From assembly GCF_900100435.1 (NCBI RefSeq), contig NZ_FNEX01000019.1, positions 1-64,000 on the forward strand: DNA of 64,000 nucleotides, given 5' to 3'. The notes under the pieces were generated by a model. The model was given only the letters and a program-made list of their open reading frames with translations, was not told the DNA's origin and ran no database searches. Origin of the DNA: Pedobacter sp. ok626 (GTDB lineage Bacteria; Bacteroidota; Bacteroidia; Sphingobacteriales; Sphingobacteriaceae). A program made the position numbers and the translations under genes. This document shows, piece by piece, positions 43,312-52,942 of the stretch (positions are counted from its first letter, which is position 1; the number at the start of each line of letters is the position of its first letter).

Positions 43312-44688
43312 TTAACCAAATAATGCCGAAAAGACGTCCTCTATTTTACTTACTGCGCTGAGCTCAATTTTATAGCGGTCAAGTATTAGCCCTTTCATAT
43401 TATAGTTGGAAATGAAAATGCGCTCAAAACCTAGCTTCTCTGCCTCAGAAATACGTTGTTCAATTCTATTAACTGCTCTTATTTCACCAGATAGCCCAAC
43501 TTCGGCCGCAAAACATATTTTTGATGAAATAAATATGTCCTCATGTGAAGAGATAATCGCTACGAGGATGGCGAGATCAATTGCGGGGTCTTCCACTTTA
43601 ATGCCCCCGGCGATATTTAAAAAAACATCTCGCGTACTTAGTCTAAAACCGCACCTTTTTTCCAAAACAGCAAGCAGCATATTCATTCGTTTCGTGTCAA
43701 AGCCATTTGAAGAGCGCTGAGGCGTTCCGTAGGCTGCAGCGCTTACCAACGCTTGGGTTTCAATTAACATCGGCCTGGCGCCTTCTAATGTGGCCGAAAT
43801 GGCTATTCCACTCAGTTCTTCGTCGCGCTGTGAAAGTAAAATCTCCGAAGGGTTCGAAACTTCTCTTAAACCACTGCTGTGCATGGCATAAATGCCCAGC
43901 TCGGCTGCGGCTCCAAATCTGTTCTTTATGGAGCGTAGTATTCGGTATACATGGTGCCTGTCGCCTTCAAATTGCAAAACGGTGTCTACCATGTGTTCAA
44001 GGATCTTTGGCCCTGCTATCGTTCCATCTTTAGTAATGTGGCCGATAAGAAATACCGGCGTATCTGTTTCCTTAGCAAAACGCAAGAGCTCGGCGGTACA
44101 TTCTCTTACTTGCGATACACTACCAGGAGTTGATTCTATATGTGCAGAATGTAGAGTCTGTATAGAATCTATAATAATGATATCCGGTTTAAGGATCTCT
44201 ATTTGCTTAAAGATATTCTGAGTAGAGGTTTCCGTTAAAATGTAGCAATCGGCTTTAGGCTTGTCTGTAATACGTTCTGCACGCATTTTAATCTGCTGTT
44301 CACTTTCTTCGCCCGAAACGTATAAAATCTTTTTACCCGAAATATTAAGGGCAAGCTGCAGCATTAAAGTAGATTTCCCAATTCCAGGCTCTCCACCGAT
44401 TAAAGTGACCGATCCGGCAACAAGTCCACCACCTAAAACCCGGTCAAGCTCCTTGTCCCCGGTAAGTGTGCGGTCTTCACTTATGGATTGAATATCGTCT
44501 ACCTTGTTCGGCTTACTCACACGTTGAGTTTCTGAACTGCTTTTCCAGGTAGGAACCTTAGCTGCTGATTTTTCAATTACTTCTTCAACAAAAGTATTCC
44601 ATTCGTTGCAGGATGGGCATTTACCCAGCCATTTTGCAGATTCATACCCGCAACTCTGACAAAAATATGCTGATTTAGTTTTAGCCAA
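43312..44688 (-). CDS. radA: DNA repair protein RadA/Sms
   Basis: 458 residues from the TTG at 44688 (MAKTKSAYFCQSCG), which matches the usual RadA N-terminus better than the ATG at 44730. The zinc finger is CQSCG...CPSC, Walker A GEPGIGKST, the RadA motif KNRFGAAAELGIY, and a C-terminal Lon-like protease domain (about 285-458). RadA is a hexameric helicase that extends recombination D-loops. Confidence 0.95.
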   Translation of the reverse strand: MAKTKSAYFCQSCGYESAKWLGKCPSCNEWNTFVEEVIEKSAAKVPTWKSSSETQRVSKPNKVDDIQSISEDRTLTGDKELDRVLGGGLVAGSVTLIGGEPGIGKSTLMLQLALNISGKKILYVSGEESEQQIKMRAERITDKPKADCYILTETSTQNIFKQIEILKPDIIIIDSIQTLHSAHIESTPGSVSQVRECTAELLRFAKETDTPVFLIGHITKDGTIAGPKILEHMVDTVLQFEGDRHHVYRILRSIKNRFGAAAELGIYAMHSSGLREVSNPSEILLSQRDEELSGIAISATLEGARPMLIETQALVSAAAYGTPQRSSNGFDTKRMNMLLAVLEKRCGFRLSTRDVFLNIAGGIKVEDPAIDLAILVAIISSHEDIFISSKICFAAEVGLSGEIRAVNRIEQRISEAEKLGFERIFISNYNMKGLILDRYKIELSAVSKIEDVFSALFG

Positions 44689-44786
44689 TTGATTTAATTT
44701 TAATGATTGATATGTGGACGTTGGATCCAACCTGTATAGGTTACGAATTTAGACTAAATTCCAGAAATAAACCGTAGTTAAAACAA

Positions 44787-44822
44787 AACAGGCCTAATCT
44801 CTATCAAGAAATTAGGCCTGTT
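44787..44822 (-). terminator. Terminator after rng
   Basis: 12-bp stem AACAGGCCTAAT / ATTAGGCCTGTT with a 12-nt loop and a T-rich tail on the minus strand. Confidence 0.85.
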
Positions 44823-44841
44823 CAAACAACCGTAGTTGTTA

Positions 44842-46392
44842 TTATAATTTAATCTCTTCGTCTTTAGAAGAAATAAAATGGAATTCAGTAAGGTTATACG
44901 ACGGAACTGCTTTTATTTTTATCCGTTGTCCAAATTTAAAGAACCATTTCCACTGTAAAGAAATCAATCCTTTTTTAATGTAAGCTTCGATATACGGGTG
45001 TACACAAAGCGTAATATTTTTTTCGTTTTGCTCCTGCAAAATATAGGTCAGATTATTTTCAATGTCATCCATTAAAACAATACTAGCCTTGATTTCTCCC
45101 GTACCGTCACAGGTAGGGCATTTCTCGCTTGTTACGATGTTCATCTCCGGTCTTACACGTTGACGGGTGATTTGAACAAGGCCAAATTTACTTGGAGGAA
45201 GTATGGTATGCTTCGCGCGGTCCAGCATCATCAGATCTCTTAAGTGATCAAACAACATTTTCCTGTTCGCAGGTTTATGCATATCAATAAAATCGATCAC
45301 AACAATACCACCCATATCACGCAAACGCAATTGGCGGGCAATTTCTTTAGCCGCCTCTTTATTTACCTGGAGCGCATTCTCTTCCTGATTTTCTTTACTC
45401 GCAGTTCTATTACCGCTGTTCACGTCAATAACGTGCAAAGCCTCGGTATGCTCTACCACAAGGTATGCTCCACCAGCCAGATTTACCGTTTTTCCAAAAG
45501 CGTTTTTAATTTGCTTCTCGATACCGAAATGTTCAAATATAGGCTCCTTATGCTTGTATACTTTAACAATCTTTTCCATTTCCGGAGAAATCTCATGTAC
45601 GTATGAGCGGATGTCTTCGAAAAGATTACTATCGTTTACATAAACATTTGTAAAGTCTGTACTTAAAATATCACGGATCAGTGTGGATGTACGGTCCATT
45701 TCACCCCAAACACGTTTAGATGGTTCGGCATCAGGTAGCTTTTTAATAAAGTTTTCCCACTTGGCAACAGAATCCAAAAGATCTTTCTGAAGTTCTGCAA
45801 CGCCTTTTCCTTCCGAGACGGTTCTAATGATTACACCAAAGTTCTTAGGTTTAATACTTTCGATAATCTTTTTTAGACGATTACGTTCGGTATTGCTCTT
45901 AATTTTTTTGGAAATCGAAATTACATTAGAGAAGGGTACCAATACAATATATCTTCCTGCAATAGAAAGATCAGAACTTAAACGGGGTCCTTTTGTTGAG
46001 ATTGGTTCTTTAGCGATTTGTACTGGTAAAACAAGGTTTTTACTGACCACCTCTGATATTTTACCCGCTTTGTTAATGTCCTCTTCTAATTTGAAATTAT
46101 CTAATAGTGTGCCATTAACAGAGCCATTACGCTTGATTTTTGTAAGCTTTATTAAAGATTGTACTTGAGGACCAAGATCGAAATAATGCAAAAATGCATC
46201 TTTCTCATAACCAACATCAACGAACGCAGCATTTAGACCCGGCATAATTTTCTTTATACGGCCTAAATAAATGTCTCCAACTGCGTAATTGTTATTGATC
46301 TGCTCCTTATGAAGTTCTACAAGGTGTTTATCTTCAATTAAAGCTATGGTTACTCCCGAAGGAGATGAATCTATAATTAGTTCCTTTACCAA
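44842..46392 (-). CDS. rng: Ribonuclease E/G family protein
   Basis: 516 residues starting at a TTG (MVKELIIDSSPSGVTIALIED). It has an S1 domain (about 36-125), the catalytic core with metal ligands in VVIDFIDMHKPANRKMLFDHLRDLM (two Asp around residue 355-385), and the zinc-link CPTCDGTGEI. It matches RNase G in length and lacks the RNase E scaffold tail. It processes rRNA and mRNA 5' ends. Confidence 0.94.
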   Translation of the reverse strand: MVKELIIDSSPSGVTIALIEDKHLVELHKEQINNNYAVGDIYLGRIKKIMPGLNAAFVDVGYEKDAFLHYFDLGPQVQSLIKLTKIKRNGSVNGTLLDNFKLEEDINKAGKISEVVSKNLVLPVQIAKEPISTKGPRLSSDLSIAGRYIVLVPFSNVISISKKIKSNTERNRLKKIIESIKPKNFGVIIRTVSEGKGVAELQKDLLDSVAKWENFIKKLPDAEPSKRVWGEMDRTSTLIRDILSTDFTNVYVNDSNLFEDIRSYVHEISPEMEKIVKVYKHKEPIFEHFGIEKQIKNAFGKTVNLAGGAYLVVEHTEALHVIDVNSGNRTASKENQEENALQVNKEAAKEIARQLRLRDMGGIVVIDFIDMHKPANRKMLFDHLRDLMMLDRAKHTILPPSKFGLVQITRQRVRPEMNIVTSEKCPTCDGTGEIKASIVLMDDIENNLTYILQEQNEKNITLCVHPYIEAYIKKGLISLQWKWFFKFGQRIKIKAVPSYNLTEFHFISSKDEEIKL

Positions 46393-46450
46393 AAGCTACA
46401 GATTTTAAGGCATTACTGCCTTATTAACACATGGACAATAAAAAAAAATA

Positions 46451-46505
46451 TTGCTGCCAACAACTAAAGGCTACGATCAGATCCTAGCCTTAGTTGTTGA
46501 GCAAT
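46451..46505 (-). terminator. Terminator of the HU operon
   Basis: Long stem with arms 46458-46473 and 46485-46499 (CAACAACTAA...GGCTA with one bulge), extended by TTGCT / AGCAA, followed on the minus strand by TATTTTTTTTT. It lies 16 bp after the 29-residue gene. Confidence 0.88.
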
Positions 46506-46520
46506 AAACATTAAGAAAAA

Positions 46521-46610
46521 TTATTTTTTCTTATGTCTGTTTTTTCTTAAACGTTTTTTGCGTTTGTGCGTAGCCATTTTATGTCTTTTTCTTTTTTTAC
46601 CGCTTGGCAT
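46521..46610 (-). CDS. 29-residue basic protein, AURKAIP1/COX24-like (mS38-like)
   Basis: Only 29 residues: MPSGKKRKRHKMATHKRKKR followed by LRKNRHKKK. About two thirds are Lys, Arg or His. It matches the short bacteroidotal family annotated as AURKAIP1/COX24-domain, related to the C-terminus of mitochondrial ribosomal protein mS38, so a ribosomal or rRNA-binding role is likely. It is too short for most gene callers. It lies 35 bp downstream of the TPR gene in the HU operon and is followed by the terminator. Confidence 0.85.
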   Translation of the reverse strand: MPSGKKRKRHKMATHKRKKRLRKNRHKKK

Positions 46611-46645
46611 AATTTTAAAGTTTAAATATTTTTTGAATCTGTTTA

Positions 46646-47515
46646 TTATTTTTTATTCTTCAATGCAATCACTTTTTCATCAATAAATTTAGATAAAGTG
46701 GCATTGGCAGCCAATTTTTTGCTCTTTAAATAAGCATCAATTGCCTCATCATTTTTTCCAAGATTTTCATAAGCTGTAGCCAGATAAAAATAAGCATCTG
46801 GAGTAGGCTTAATAGCTATAATGCTGTTAAATCTTGTGATCGCCTTATCAAACTGACCGGATTTTATGGCAAAAGTACCTAAGCTCATATTTGCTTTTAA
46901 GTTCTTAGGATCTTTTTTCACTACATCCATCAACATAGCGATACCTTGCATCGGCATACCCATACCATTCACAATGGTAATGCCTAGGCCTGTTTTAGCA
47001 TCAGCACTGGTCGAATCTGCAGCTACTGCATTTGTATAAGCCGTATTGGCTTTTTGCAACAATGCAGGTTGTAATAAGCTATCGCGAGTGTTGTCATAAG
47101 CTTTTATAAACTTATCACCCGTTGCTAGCCAGTTGTTTAAAGTAGGTTCTTTAGTTGCTACAATCTCTAAATATAACGCGCTTGGAACAGCTTGTTCCAC
47201 GTCATCCCATTTTTGAGCCAATAATTTTGCTGCCGGAGCTTTCTTGTCTTCGGAAGCAGTTTTATAAGCATTTTCTAATGAGGTGATTTCAGCGGCAATA
47301 CTAGCATTTAGCACGTTTTTTCCTGTAGTAGAAACCTCATTTAAGTTGATTGCTGCTGTTTCTTGAGTAGGCATTTGCCCAGCAGAAGGAACAGCAGCAG
47401 TGGTATCCTCTTTCGGTTTTACCAAACCTTTAATATCCCTCGTAAACAAAAACGCTACAAGCAAAATGACAGCGCCTATTAGAATAATTTGTTTGGAACG
47501 GATACTTTTTATCAT
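46646..47515 (-). CDS. TPR-repeat protein with N-terminal membrane anchor
   Basis: 289 residues. A hydrophobic anchor (IILIGAVILLVAFLF, about 9-24) is followed by a low-complexity linker and TPR units (about 140-280), for example ANMSLGTFAIKSGQFDKAITRFNSIIAIKPTPDAYFYLATAYENLGKNDEAIDAYLKSKK. It should act as a periplasmic or cytoplasmic scaffold at the membrane. It is located between HU and the 29-residue gene, 5 bp downstream of HU. Confidence 0.8.
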   Translation of the reverse strand: MIKSIRSKQIILIGAVILLVAFLFTRDIKGLVKPKEDTTAAVPSAGQMPTQETAAINLNEVSTTGKNVLNASIAAEITSLENAYKTASEDKKAPAAKLLAQKWDDVEQAVPSALYLEIVATKEPTLNNWLATGDKFIKAYDNTRDSLLQPALLQKANTAYTNAVAADSTSADAKTGLGITIVNGMGMPMQGIAMLMDVVKKDPKNLKANMSLGTFAIKSGQFDKAITRFNSIIAIKPTPDAYFYLATAYENLGKNDEAIDAYLKSKKLAANATLSKFIDEKVIALKNKK

Positions 47516-47520
47516 GGCTA

Positions 47521-47823
47521 TTAAGCTTCTACGCTAAGTTTTTTTGTGTTGCTTTTCACTTTGTCAACAAATACTTTTGCTGGTTTGAAACTTGGTACAA
47601 AGTGCTCAGGGATAATAATCGCTGTATTTTTTGAAATATTTCTTGCAGTTTTTTGGGCTCTCTTTTTTACAACAAAGCTACCGAAACCTCTCACGTATAC
47701 ATTTTCGCCACCGATCATACTATTTTTGATGACCTTGAAAAATGCCTCAACGGTTTCTTGTACATCTACCTTTTCAATTCCTGTTTTCGTTGATATTTCT
47801 GAAATAATATCTGCCTTAGTCAT
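47521..47823 (-). CDS. HU family DNA-binding protein
   Basis: 100 residues, one HU/IHF fold: TKADIISEISTKTGIEKVDVQETVEAFFKVIKNSM, then VYVRGFGSFVVKKRAQKTARN as the beta arm with an Ala-rather-than-Pro-tipped arm region, and an extra tail of about 10 residues. It bends and packs DNA. First gene of the operon; the -7 box TACTTTTG lies on the minus strand at 47878-47885, 55 bp upstream. Confidence 0.92.
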   Translation of the reverse strand: MTKADIISEISTKTGIEKVDVQETVEAFFKVIKNSMIGGENVYVRGFGSFVVKKRAQKTARNISKNTAIIIPEHFVPSFKPAKVFVDKVKSNTKKLSVEA

Positions 47824-47877
47824 ATTTTTTGTTTTATTAATTTACTGTGTGTTGTATTTTATAAATGTTTTGGGCTG

Positions 47878-47885
47878 CAAAAGTA
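47878..47885 (-). promoter_or_regulatory. -7 element TACTTTTG for the HU operon
   Basis: Exact TAnnTTTG match on the minus strand, 54 nt before the HU ATG. Confidence 0.6.
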
Positions 47886-47994
47886 TTGCTTTTTAATGAG
47901 ATAGGAAAATAAAAGATGATTTATTTGTCAGATCTTCTATCACTGGATTGCAAGTTTTGCTAAAATCAAATAATTACGCCGTATTTTTACCCAC

Positions 47995-49056
47995 ATGAGT
48001 TTTCAATCTGAAATCGTAAACTGGTACCTAAAACATAAGAGAGCGCTCCCTTGGCGGGACACCAAAGATGCATACATTATCTGGTTATCTGAGGTTATTT
48101 TGCAGCAAACCCGTGTAGAGCAAGGCTTGCCCTATTTTAACCGCTTTTTGCAGCATTATCCCACTGTTTTGGATTTTGCAGCGGCCTCGGAAACGCAAAT
48201 ACTTAAGCTTTGGCAAGGCCTCGGATATTATTCGAGAGGGCGAAATATGCTTTTTACCGCCAAACAAGTACAGGAACTTCATGATGGAAAATTTCCAACC
48301 AAATACGATGAATTAATTAAACTTAAAGGGGTTGGTGAATACACAGCAGCTGCAATTGCCTCATTCTCCTCTAATGAGTCAAAAGCCGTATTGGATGGAA
48401 ATGTATTTAGGGTGCTTTCTCGTTATTTTGGCATTGACGAACCTATAAATAGTAGTGGTGGTAAGAAGCAATTTTTGGAATTGGCGCAGGCGCTGATCGC
48501 CGATCAGGAAGCTTCTGTATATAACCAGGCGATTATGGAGTTTGGAGCACTGCAGTGTAAACCAAAATCGCCAAATTGTAGTGTTTGCCCCGTTCAATCT
48601 GGATGTGTAGCCAGTAGGCGGAATTTGGTTAGCACGCTACCTGTTAAACTTAATAAATTAAAAAAGCGCATTCGCTATTTTAATTATCTGATCTGTCAGG
48701 CGGATGAAAATATTCTGGTCAAAAAACGCAATGCCGGTGATATCTGGCAGGAGCTTTATGATTTTCCATTGGTCGAAACCGTTGAAAATTATCAGGAAGA
48801 CCATCAAAATTTCTCCGAGCAGTTGGAAAAAATCTTTGGAAAGGATTGTAATATTACCGCTTTAAGTCAGCAAAAACATTTATTAACCCACCAAACTATA
48901 TATGTTCGATTTTTTGGTTTAGATAATTATATCATTAACTTTAATCAGGATGCAGAAATAAAATGGGTCACACTTAGGGAGTTTGACGAATTGCCGCAAC
49001 CAAAAGTGATCACAAATTTTATAAATACGCATTTTAATTACTTAGAAAAACCATAA
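47995..49056 (+). CDS. mutY: A/G-specific adenine glycosylase MutY
   Basis: 353 residues. Catalytic Glu in EVILQQTRVEQ, helix-hairpin-helix LKGVGEYTAAAIASF, catalytic Asp in VLDGNVFRVLSRY, and a C-x6-C-x2-C-x5-C iron-sulfur loop (CKPKSPNCSVCPVQSGC). A C-terminal NUDIX-like domain (about 230-353) recognises 8-oxoG. It removes adenine mispaired with 8-oxoG. It is followed by ssb after 3 bp, so repair genes are co-transcribed. Confidence 0.95.
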   Translation: MSFQSEIVNWYLKHKRALPWRDTKDAYIIWLSEVILQQTRVEQGLPYFNRFLQHYPTVLDFAAASETQILKLWQGLGYYSRGRNMLFTAKQVQELHDGKFPTKYDELIKLKGVGEYTAAAIASFSSNESKAVLDGNVFRVLSRYFGIDEPINSSGGKKQFLELAQALIADQEASVYNQAIMEFGALQCKPKSPNCSVCPVQSGCVASRRNLVSTLPVKLNKLKKRIRYFNYLICQADENILVKKRNAGDIWQELYDFPLVETVENYQEDHQNFSEQLEKIFGKDCNITALSQQKHLLTHQTIYVRFFGLDNYIINFNQDAEIKWVTLREFDELPQPKVITNFINTHFNYLEKP

Positions 49057-49059
49057 TTC

Positions 49060-49488
49060 ATGTCAGGTATTAACAAAGTTATTTTAGTCGGACACTTGGG
49101 CAAAGATCCTGAAGTAAGACATTTAGACGGGGGCGTAACTGTAGCCAGTTTCCCATTGGCAACATCAGAAACCTATAACAAGGATGGCAAAAGGATAGAG
49201 CAAACCGAATGGCACAATATTGTTTTGTGGAGGGGATTGGCAGAGGTTGCCTCTAAGTATTTGCAAAAGGGAAAACTGGTCTATATTGAGGGAAAATTAC
49301 GTACCAGATCTTTTGAAGATAGAGAAAAAGTAAAGAAATATGTGACGGAGGTCGTTGCTGAGAATTTTACGATTCTGGGCAGGAAAAGCGATTTTGAACA
49401 AACACCGGTAAGTGGGGAAAATACCACGCCGAAAAGTGAAAACGAATATACAAATCTTACAGACCCGGCAGGAGATTTGCCGTTTTGA
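49060..49488 (+). CDS. ssb: Single-stranded DNA-binding protein
   Basis: 142 residues: an OB fold (about 1-108; MSGINKVILVGHLGKDPEVRHLDGGVTVASFPLATSE) and an acidic C-terminal tail ending DPAGDLPF, the partner-binding tip in its DLPF form. It protects single-stranded DNA and recruits repair enzymes. Confidence 0.95.
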   Translation: MSGINKVILVGHLGKDPEVRHLDGGVTVASFPLATSETYNKDGKRIEQTEWHNIVLWRGLAEVASKYLQKGKLVYIEGKLRTRSFEDREKVKKYVTEVVAENFTILGRKSDFEQTPVSGENTTPKSENEYTNLTDPAGDLPF

Positions 49489-49502
49489 CTGAAGTAGTAA
49501 AT

Positions 49503-49530
49503 AAGGCTGTATCAAACGAGATACAGCCTT
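49503..49530. terminator. Bidirectional hairpin between ssb and glmS
   Basis: Perfect 11-bp stem AAGGCTGTATC / GATACAGCCTT with a six-base loop, flanked by A/T-rich sequence; it serves both convergent genes. Confidence 0.75.
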
Positions 49531-49539
49531 AAAATAAAA

Positions 49540-51378
49540 TTATTCTACAGTAACTGATTTGGCCAGATTTCTTGGCTGATCAACATTACAGCCTCTTAAT
49601 ACAGCAATATGGTAGGATAACAACTGAAGAGGTATAGTGGCCAGTAAAGGTAAAAACGCTTCACTTGCATCAGGTATTTCGATGCAGTAATCGGCCATTT
49701 TCCTAACATCAACATCACCTTCCGTAACAATTGCTAATACAATTCCTTTTCTTGCTTTTACTTCCTGGATGTTGCTGATTACTTTTTCGTAAGAAGAGTT
49801 CTTGGTAGCAATAACCACAACAGGCATTTCTTCGTCTATTAAGGCGATAGGCCCGTGTTTCATTTCAGCTGCAGGATAACCTTCCGCATGGATATATGAG
49901 ATCTCCTTGAGCTTTAAAGCGCCTTCTAGGGCGACAGGGAAACCACTTCCTCTTCCAAGGAATAAACAGTTTCTCGAATCTTTAAATTTCTCCGCAATCT
50001 CCTTGATCATGTCGTTGGACTCAAGTGCTTTCTGAATCTTGTCAGGTATACAATCCAATTCCGTAAGCAGTTCGATTAATTTAGAATGGGTTAATGTGCC
50101 CTTTTGCTGAGCCATATAGAAGGCCATCAAAGTAAGTACGGTAACCTGCGCAGTAAATGCTTTTGTGGAAGCCACACCAATTTCCGGTCCGGCATGCGTA
50201 TAAACACCAGCATGGGTTAATCTTGGAATAGATGCGCCAACTACATTACATACGCCAAAAATTGTAGCACCTTTTTCTTTTGCCATCTCAATTGCGGCCA
50301 TGGTGTCGGCCGTTTCTCCAGATTGCGAAATGGCAATCACTACATCTTTTTCAGTTATGATTGGATTTCTATATCTGAACTCAGATGCGTATTCAACCTC
50401 AACAGGAATACGGGCATATTCTTCAATTAAATACTCGCCAACCAGACCTGCATGCCATGATGTGCCACAGGCAACAATGATGATGCGGTCTATATTTTTT
50501 AGCTTATCAGCATACTCTTTTATTCCGCCCAGTTGTACTATTCCTTCATTGGGATAAATCCGGCCGCGCATACAATCTCTTATAGAACGGGCCTGCTCGA
50601 ATATTTCCTTTAACATGAAATGTTCGTAACCGCCTTTTTCCAGCATTTCCAGTTTAAGCTCCAGCTCCTGGATATATGGTGTTTGGATTACATTGTCCAA
50701 ACGTTTGATCAATAATTCATCACGCTTCAAAAAAGCAATTTCATTATCGTTCAAATAAATTACATTCTTGGTATATTCTACAATAGGAGTAGCGTCCGAA
50801 GCGATAAAGTATTCGCCATCGCCAACGCCAATTACCATTGGGCTACCTTTTCTGGCCGCAATCAATTGTCCAGGTTGGTCTTCGTCCATCACTACGATTG
50901 CATAAGCTCCAGTAACTCCGTTTAGTGCTAATCTAACAGCTTCCAGTAAATCCGTATTGTCGTTTTTGTAAACCTCTTCGATCAAATGGATCAAAACCTC
51001 GGTATCGGTATCACTTTTAAATTCATGCCCTCTGGTTAGCAACTCTTCCTTAAGGGTAGCATAGTTCTCTATGATCCCGTTGTGGATGATGGTAAGCTTT
51101 CCATTGTTTGAGGTATGCGGGTGTGAATTTCTATCGGAAGGGGCGCCGTGAGTTGCCCATCTCGTATGTCCAATTCCAATAGTCCCCGAAAGGTCTTTTC
51201 CTTTAGCAAAGTTTTCAAGTTCTTGAACTTTGCCTGCTTTTTTATAAATGTTTAAGCCTGAATCGTTAATCAAGGCAATACCGGCACTGTCGTAGCCGCG
51301 GTATTCTAATCTTTTTAGTCCTTTAATAACAATAGGCCAGGCTTCTCTATGGCCGATGTAACCAACTATTCCACACAT
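49540..51378 (-). CDS. glmS: Glutamine-fructose-6-phosphate transaminase (isomerising)
   Basis: 612 residues. Cys2 after Met is the glutaminase nucleophile (MCGIVGYIGHR), with HTRWATHG following. Two SIS domains bind the sugar phosphate (SQSGETADTMAAIEMAK; GRGSGFPVALEGALKLKEISYIHAEGYPAAEMKHGP), and the C-terminus is NLAKSVTVE. It makes glucosamine-6-phosphate, the entry to peptidoglycan and LPS sugars. No glmS ribozyme sequence is seen in the 83 bp upstream. Confidence 0.96.
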   Translation of the reverse strand: MCGIVGYIGHREAWPIVIKGLKRLEYRGYDSAGIALINDSGLNIYKKAGKVQELENFAKGKDLSGTIGIGHTRWATHGAPSDRNSHPHTSNNGKLTIIHNGIIENYATLKEELLTRGHEFKSDTDTEVLIHLIEEVYKNDNTDLLEAVRLALNGVTGAYAIVVMDEDQPGQLIAARKGSPMVIGVGDGEYFIASDATPIVEYTKNVIYLNDNEIAFLKRDELLIKRLDNVIQTPYIQELELKLEMLEKGGYEHFMLKEIFEQARSIRDCMRGRIYPNEGIVQLGGIKEYADKLKNIDRIIIVACGTSWHAGLVGEYLIEEYARIPVEVEYASEFRYRNPIITEKDVVIAISQSGETADTMAAIEMAKEKGATIFGVCNVVGASIPRLTHAGVYTHAGPEIGVASTKAFTAQVTVLTLMAFYMAQQKGTLTHSKLIELLTELDCIPDKIQKALESNDMIKEIAEKFKDSRNCLFLGRGSGFPVALEGALKLKEISYIHAEGYPAAEMKHGPIALIDEEMPVVVIATKNSSYEKVISNIQEVKARKGIVLAIVTEGDVDVRKMADYCIEIPDASEAFLPLLATIPLQLLSYHIAVLRGCNVDQPRNLAKSVTVE

Positions 51379-51408
51379 GTATTAGGTTTATTTAGGTAGT
51401 ATAAAACA

Positions 51409-51441
51409 AATCCCCCAAAAATAATTATTTCTTGGGGGATT
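51409..51441 (-). terminator. Terminator after the DUF4270 gene
   Basis: 10-bp stem AATCCCCCAA / TTGGGGGATT with a 13-nt loop and T-rich tail on the minus strand. Confidence 0.8.
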
Positions 51442-51461
51442 GACTGCAAACTCAGATGAAT

Positions 51462-52919
51462 TTAATTTATCTGAGTGTAGAAAATATTTAATTTCAGTCC
51501 TGATGCAGGATTCTTTTTATGTTTATTGATAATAGAACGGGCTGCAGAAGTCACCGAAGGAGTTAAGTTAAACTCGGTAGGTGAGCTTGGTGCCAGGAAT
51601 GTTCCATAATCTGATGTCTTGCCATCCAAAAGGTCTTGAATGTATGATGTAATTGTAAAAATGTATCTATTTCTGACAGAATCGAAATAACCACCAAATA
51701 AAGTTTCGCCAAGTGCACGTGGGTCTCCAGCATATACATTTTGTACGCCATTGTCATTGTCAGGAACATTTACCCTTTGACCCGCAAGATCAAATCTGTA
51801 TAAAGCAAGTCGCTGCGCGGCACTGAAAGGCACGATGTCTGTAACGTTACTGTTTAGGTCAATCACCAATTCTGCTTTGTTAACGATAATCTTGGTGTTT
51901 GGGTTACCGCCATTCTCCGATTTCTTCCTATCAGCAACAAAATTCTTTAAATAAGGAAAAGATATTTTGTTTTTTAATCCTGCCAGTGCTTGTAAATAAG
52001 TTACATCTGTTGCCGGCGGATTTGCGCTAAGTTGATCTAGTATAACTTGAGTGTATCCATGATTAACACTAGCGGATACAGGGCTTAATGTGCTCCCTAT
52101 TGGGAAACTAACAGCTACTGTATCTTTAGTTGTAGGCGTAGTTGCATTTGGTTTTTTATAATAAATCTCTAGTTTACCATCAGTTCCAGCAAAATTGAAG
52201 AACATAATTCCTCCCTTAGCGGGAGCGGTTGAGCTTGCTGAGACCTTCAAGCCTTTAAAAGACTTGAAGAAATTGTTTGCTTTAGATAAAGTGAGTGAGT
52301 CTTTATCCATGATGTTTGTTTGAATAAAGGAATTAGTCAACTTGATCCTCATCTGAGGGACAACCTTTACTAAGGTATCTGGGCCACCAGGAACAATAGC
52401 GGTAATAGATGTCTTTGTGGTTGGTTTGATTTTACCACTGAAAGTTCCAACAGAGGTAGTGCTAGCTGGCCAATCTTTAGTGATAGGGTATGTTGTCTCT
52501 TTTGATAGGTCGTTGGTAAGTTGATATACGTTGGCCGTATATACCGATGTCGCTGTATCTCCGTAAACCTGACTAGTATAAGGTAAGACCAGTACCGCTG
52601 AATCTATCAGCGCATTGGGGCCAAATTTATAAGTACTATAATCCACGTTGGCGGGTATCGAAACGGCCATGGCTAAGTTGGCTGAAGATGTACCAAATAC
52701 ACCATCAGTCATAAAGCCAAAAGGATATCTAGCTAGAGAAACGCCTGAGGTTACATCGTCTCTTAAAGTTTGTGATGTAACGGTAACTGAATCCACTAAG
52801 TCGCCTTGAATTTGGTCAGCTTTATCGAGATCCAAACCTATGGTGTTGGAATCTTTACAGGAAGCAAAAAGAAAAAGACCTATCAACATGGTTAATAAGT
52901 CTTGTTTTGTAAATTTCAT
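51462..52919 (-). CDS. DUF4270 family lipoprotein
   Basis: 485 residues with a lipoprotein signal (MKFTKQDLLTMLIGLFLFASC, Cys21). The mature part is beta-rich with Ser/Thr-rich repeats; DUF4270 features include the GFMTDGVFGTSSANLAMAV string and the final SGLKLNIFYTQI. The function is not known; it should be on the outer membrane or surface. Its neighbours glmS and the glycogen-synthase-like gene probably recur in this order in relatives. Confidence 0.82.
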   Translation of the reverse strand: MKFTKQDLLTMLIGLFLFASCKDSNTIGLDLDKADQIQGDLVDSVTVTSQTLRDDVTSGVSLARYPFGFMTDGVFGTSSANLAMAVSIPANVDYSTYKFGPNALIDSAVLVLPYTSQVYGDTATSVYTANVYQLTNDLSKETTYPITKDWPASTTSVGTFSGKIKPTTKTSITAIVPGGPDTLVKVVPQMRIKLTNSFIQTNIMDKDSLTLSKANNFFKSFKGLKVSASSTAPAKGGIMFFNFAGTDGKLEIYYKKPNATTPTTKDTVAVSFPIGSTLSPVSASVNHGYTQVILDQLSANPPATDVTYLQALAGLKNKISFPYLKNFVADRKKSENGGNPNTKIIVNKAELVIDLNSNVTDIVPFSAAQRLALYRFDLAGQRVNVPDNDNGVQNVYAGDPRALGETLFGGYFDSVRNRYIFTITSYIQDLLDGKTSDYGTFLAPSSPTEFNLTPSVTSAARSIINKHKKNPASGLKLNIFYTQIN

Positions 52920-52942
52920 ATTTAATTTAATAATACCTGAGT

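Noticed and set aside
51379..51461. glmS ribozyme upstream of glmS
   Set aside because: The upstream region is only a terminator hairpin and short A/T-rich sequence, with no ribozyme core.
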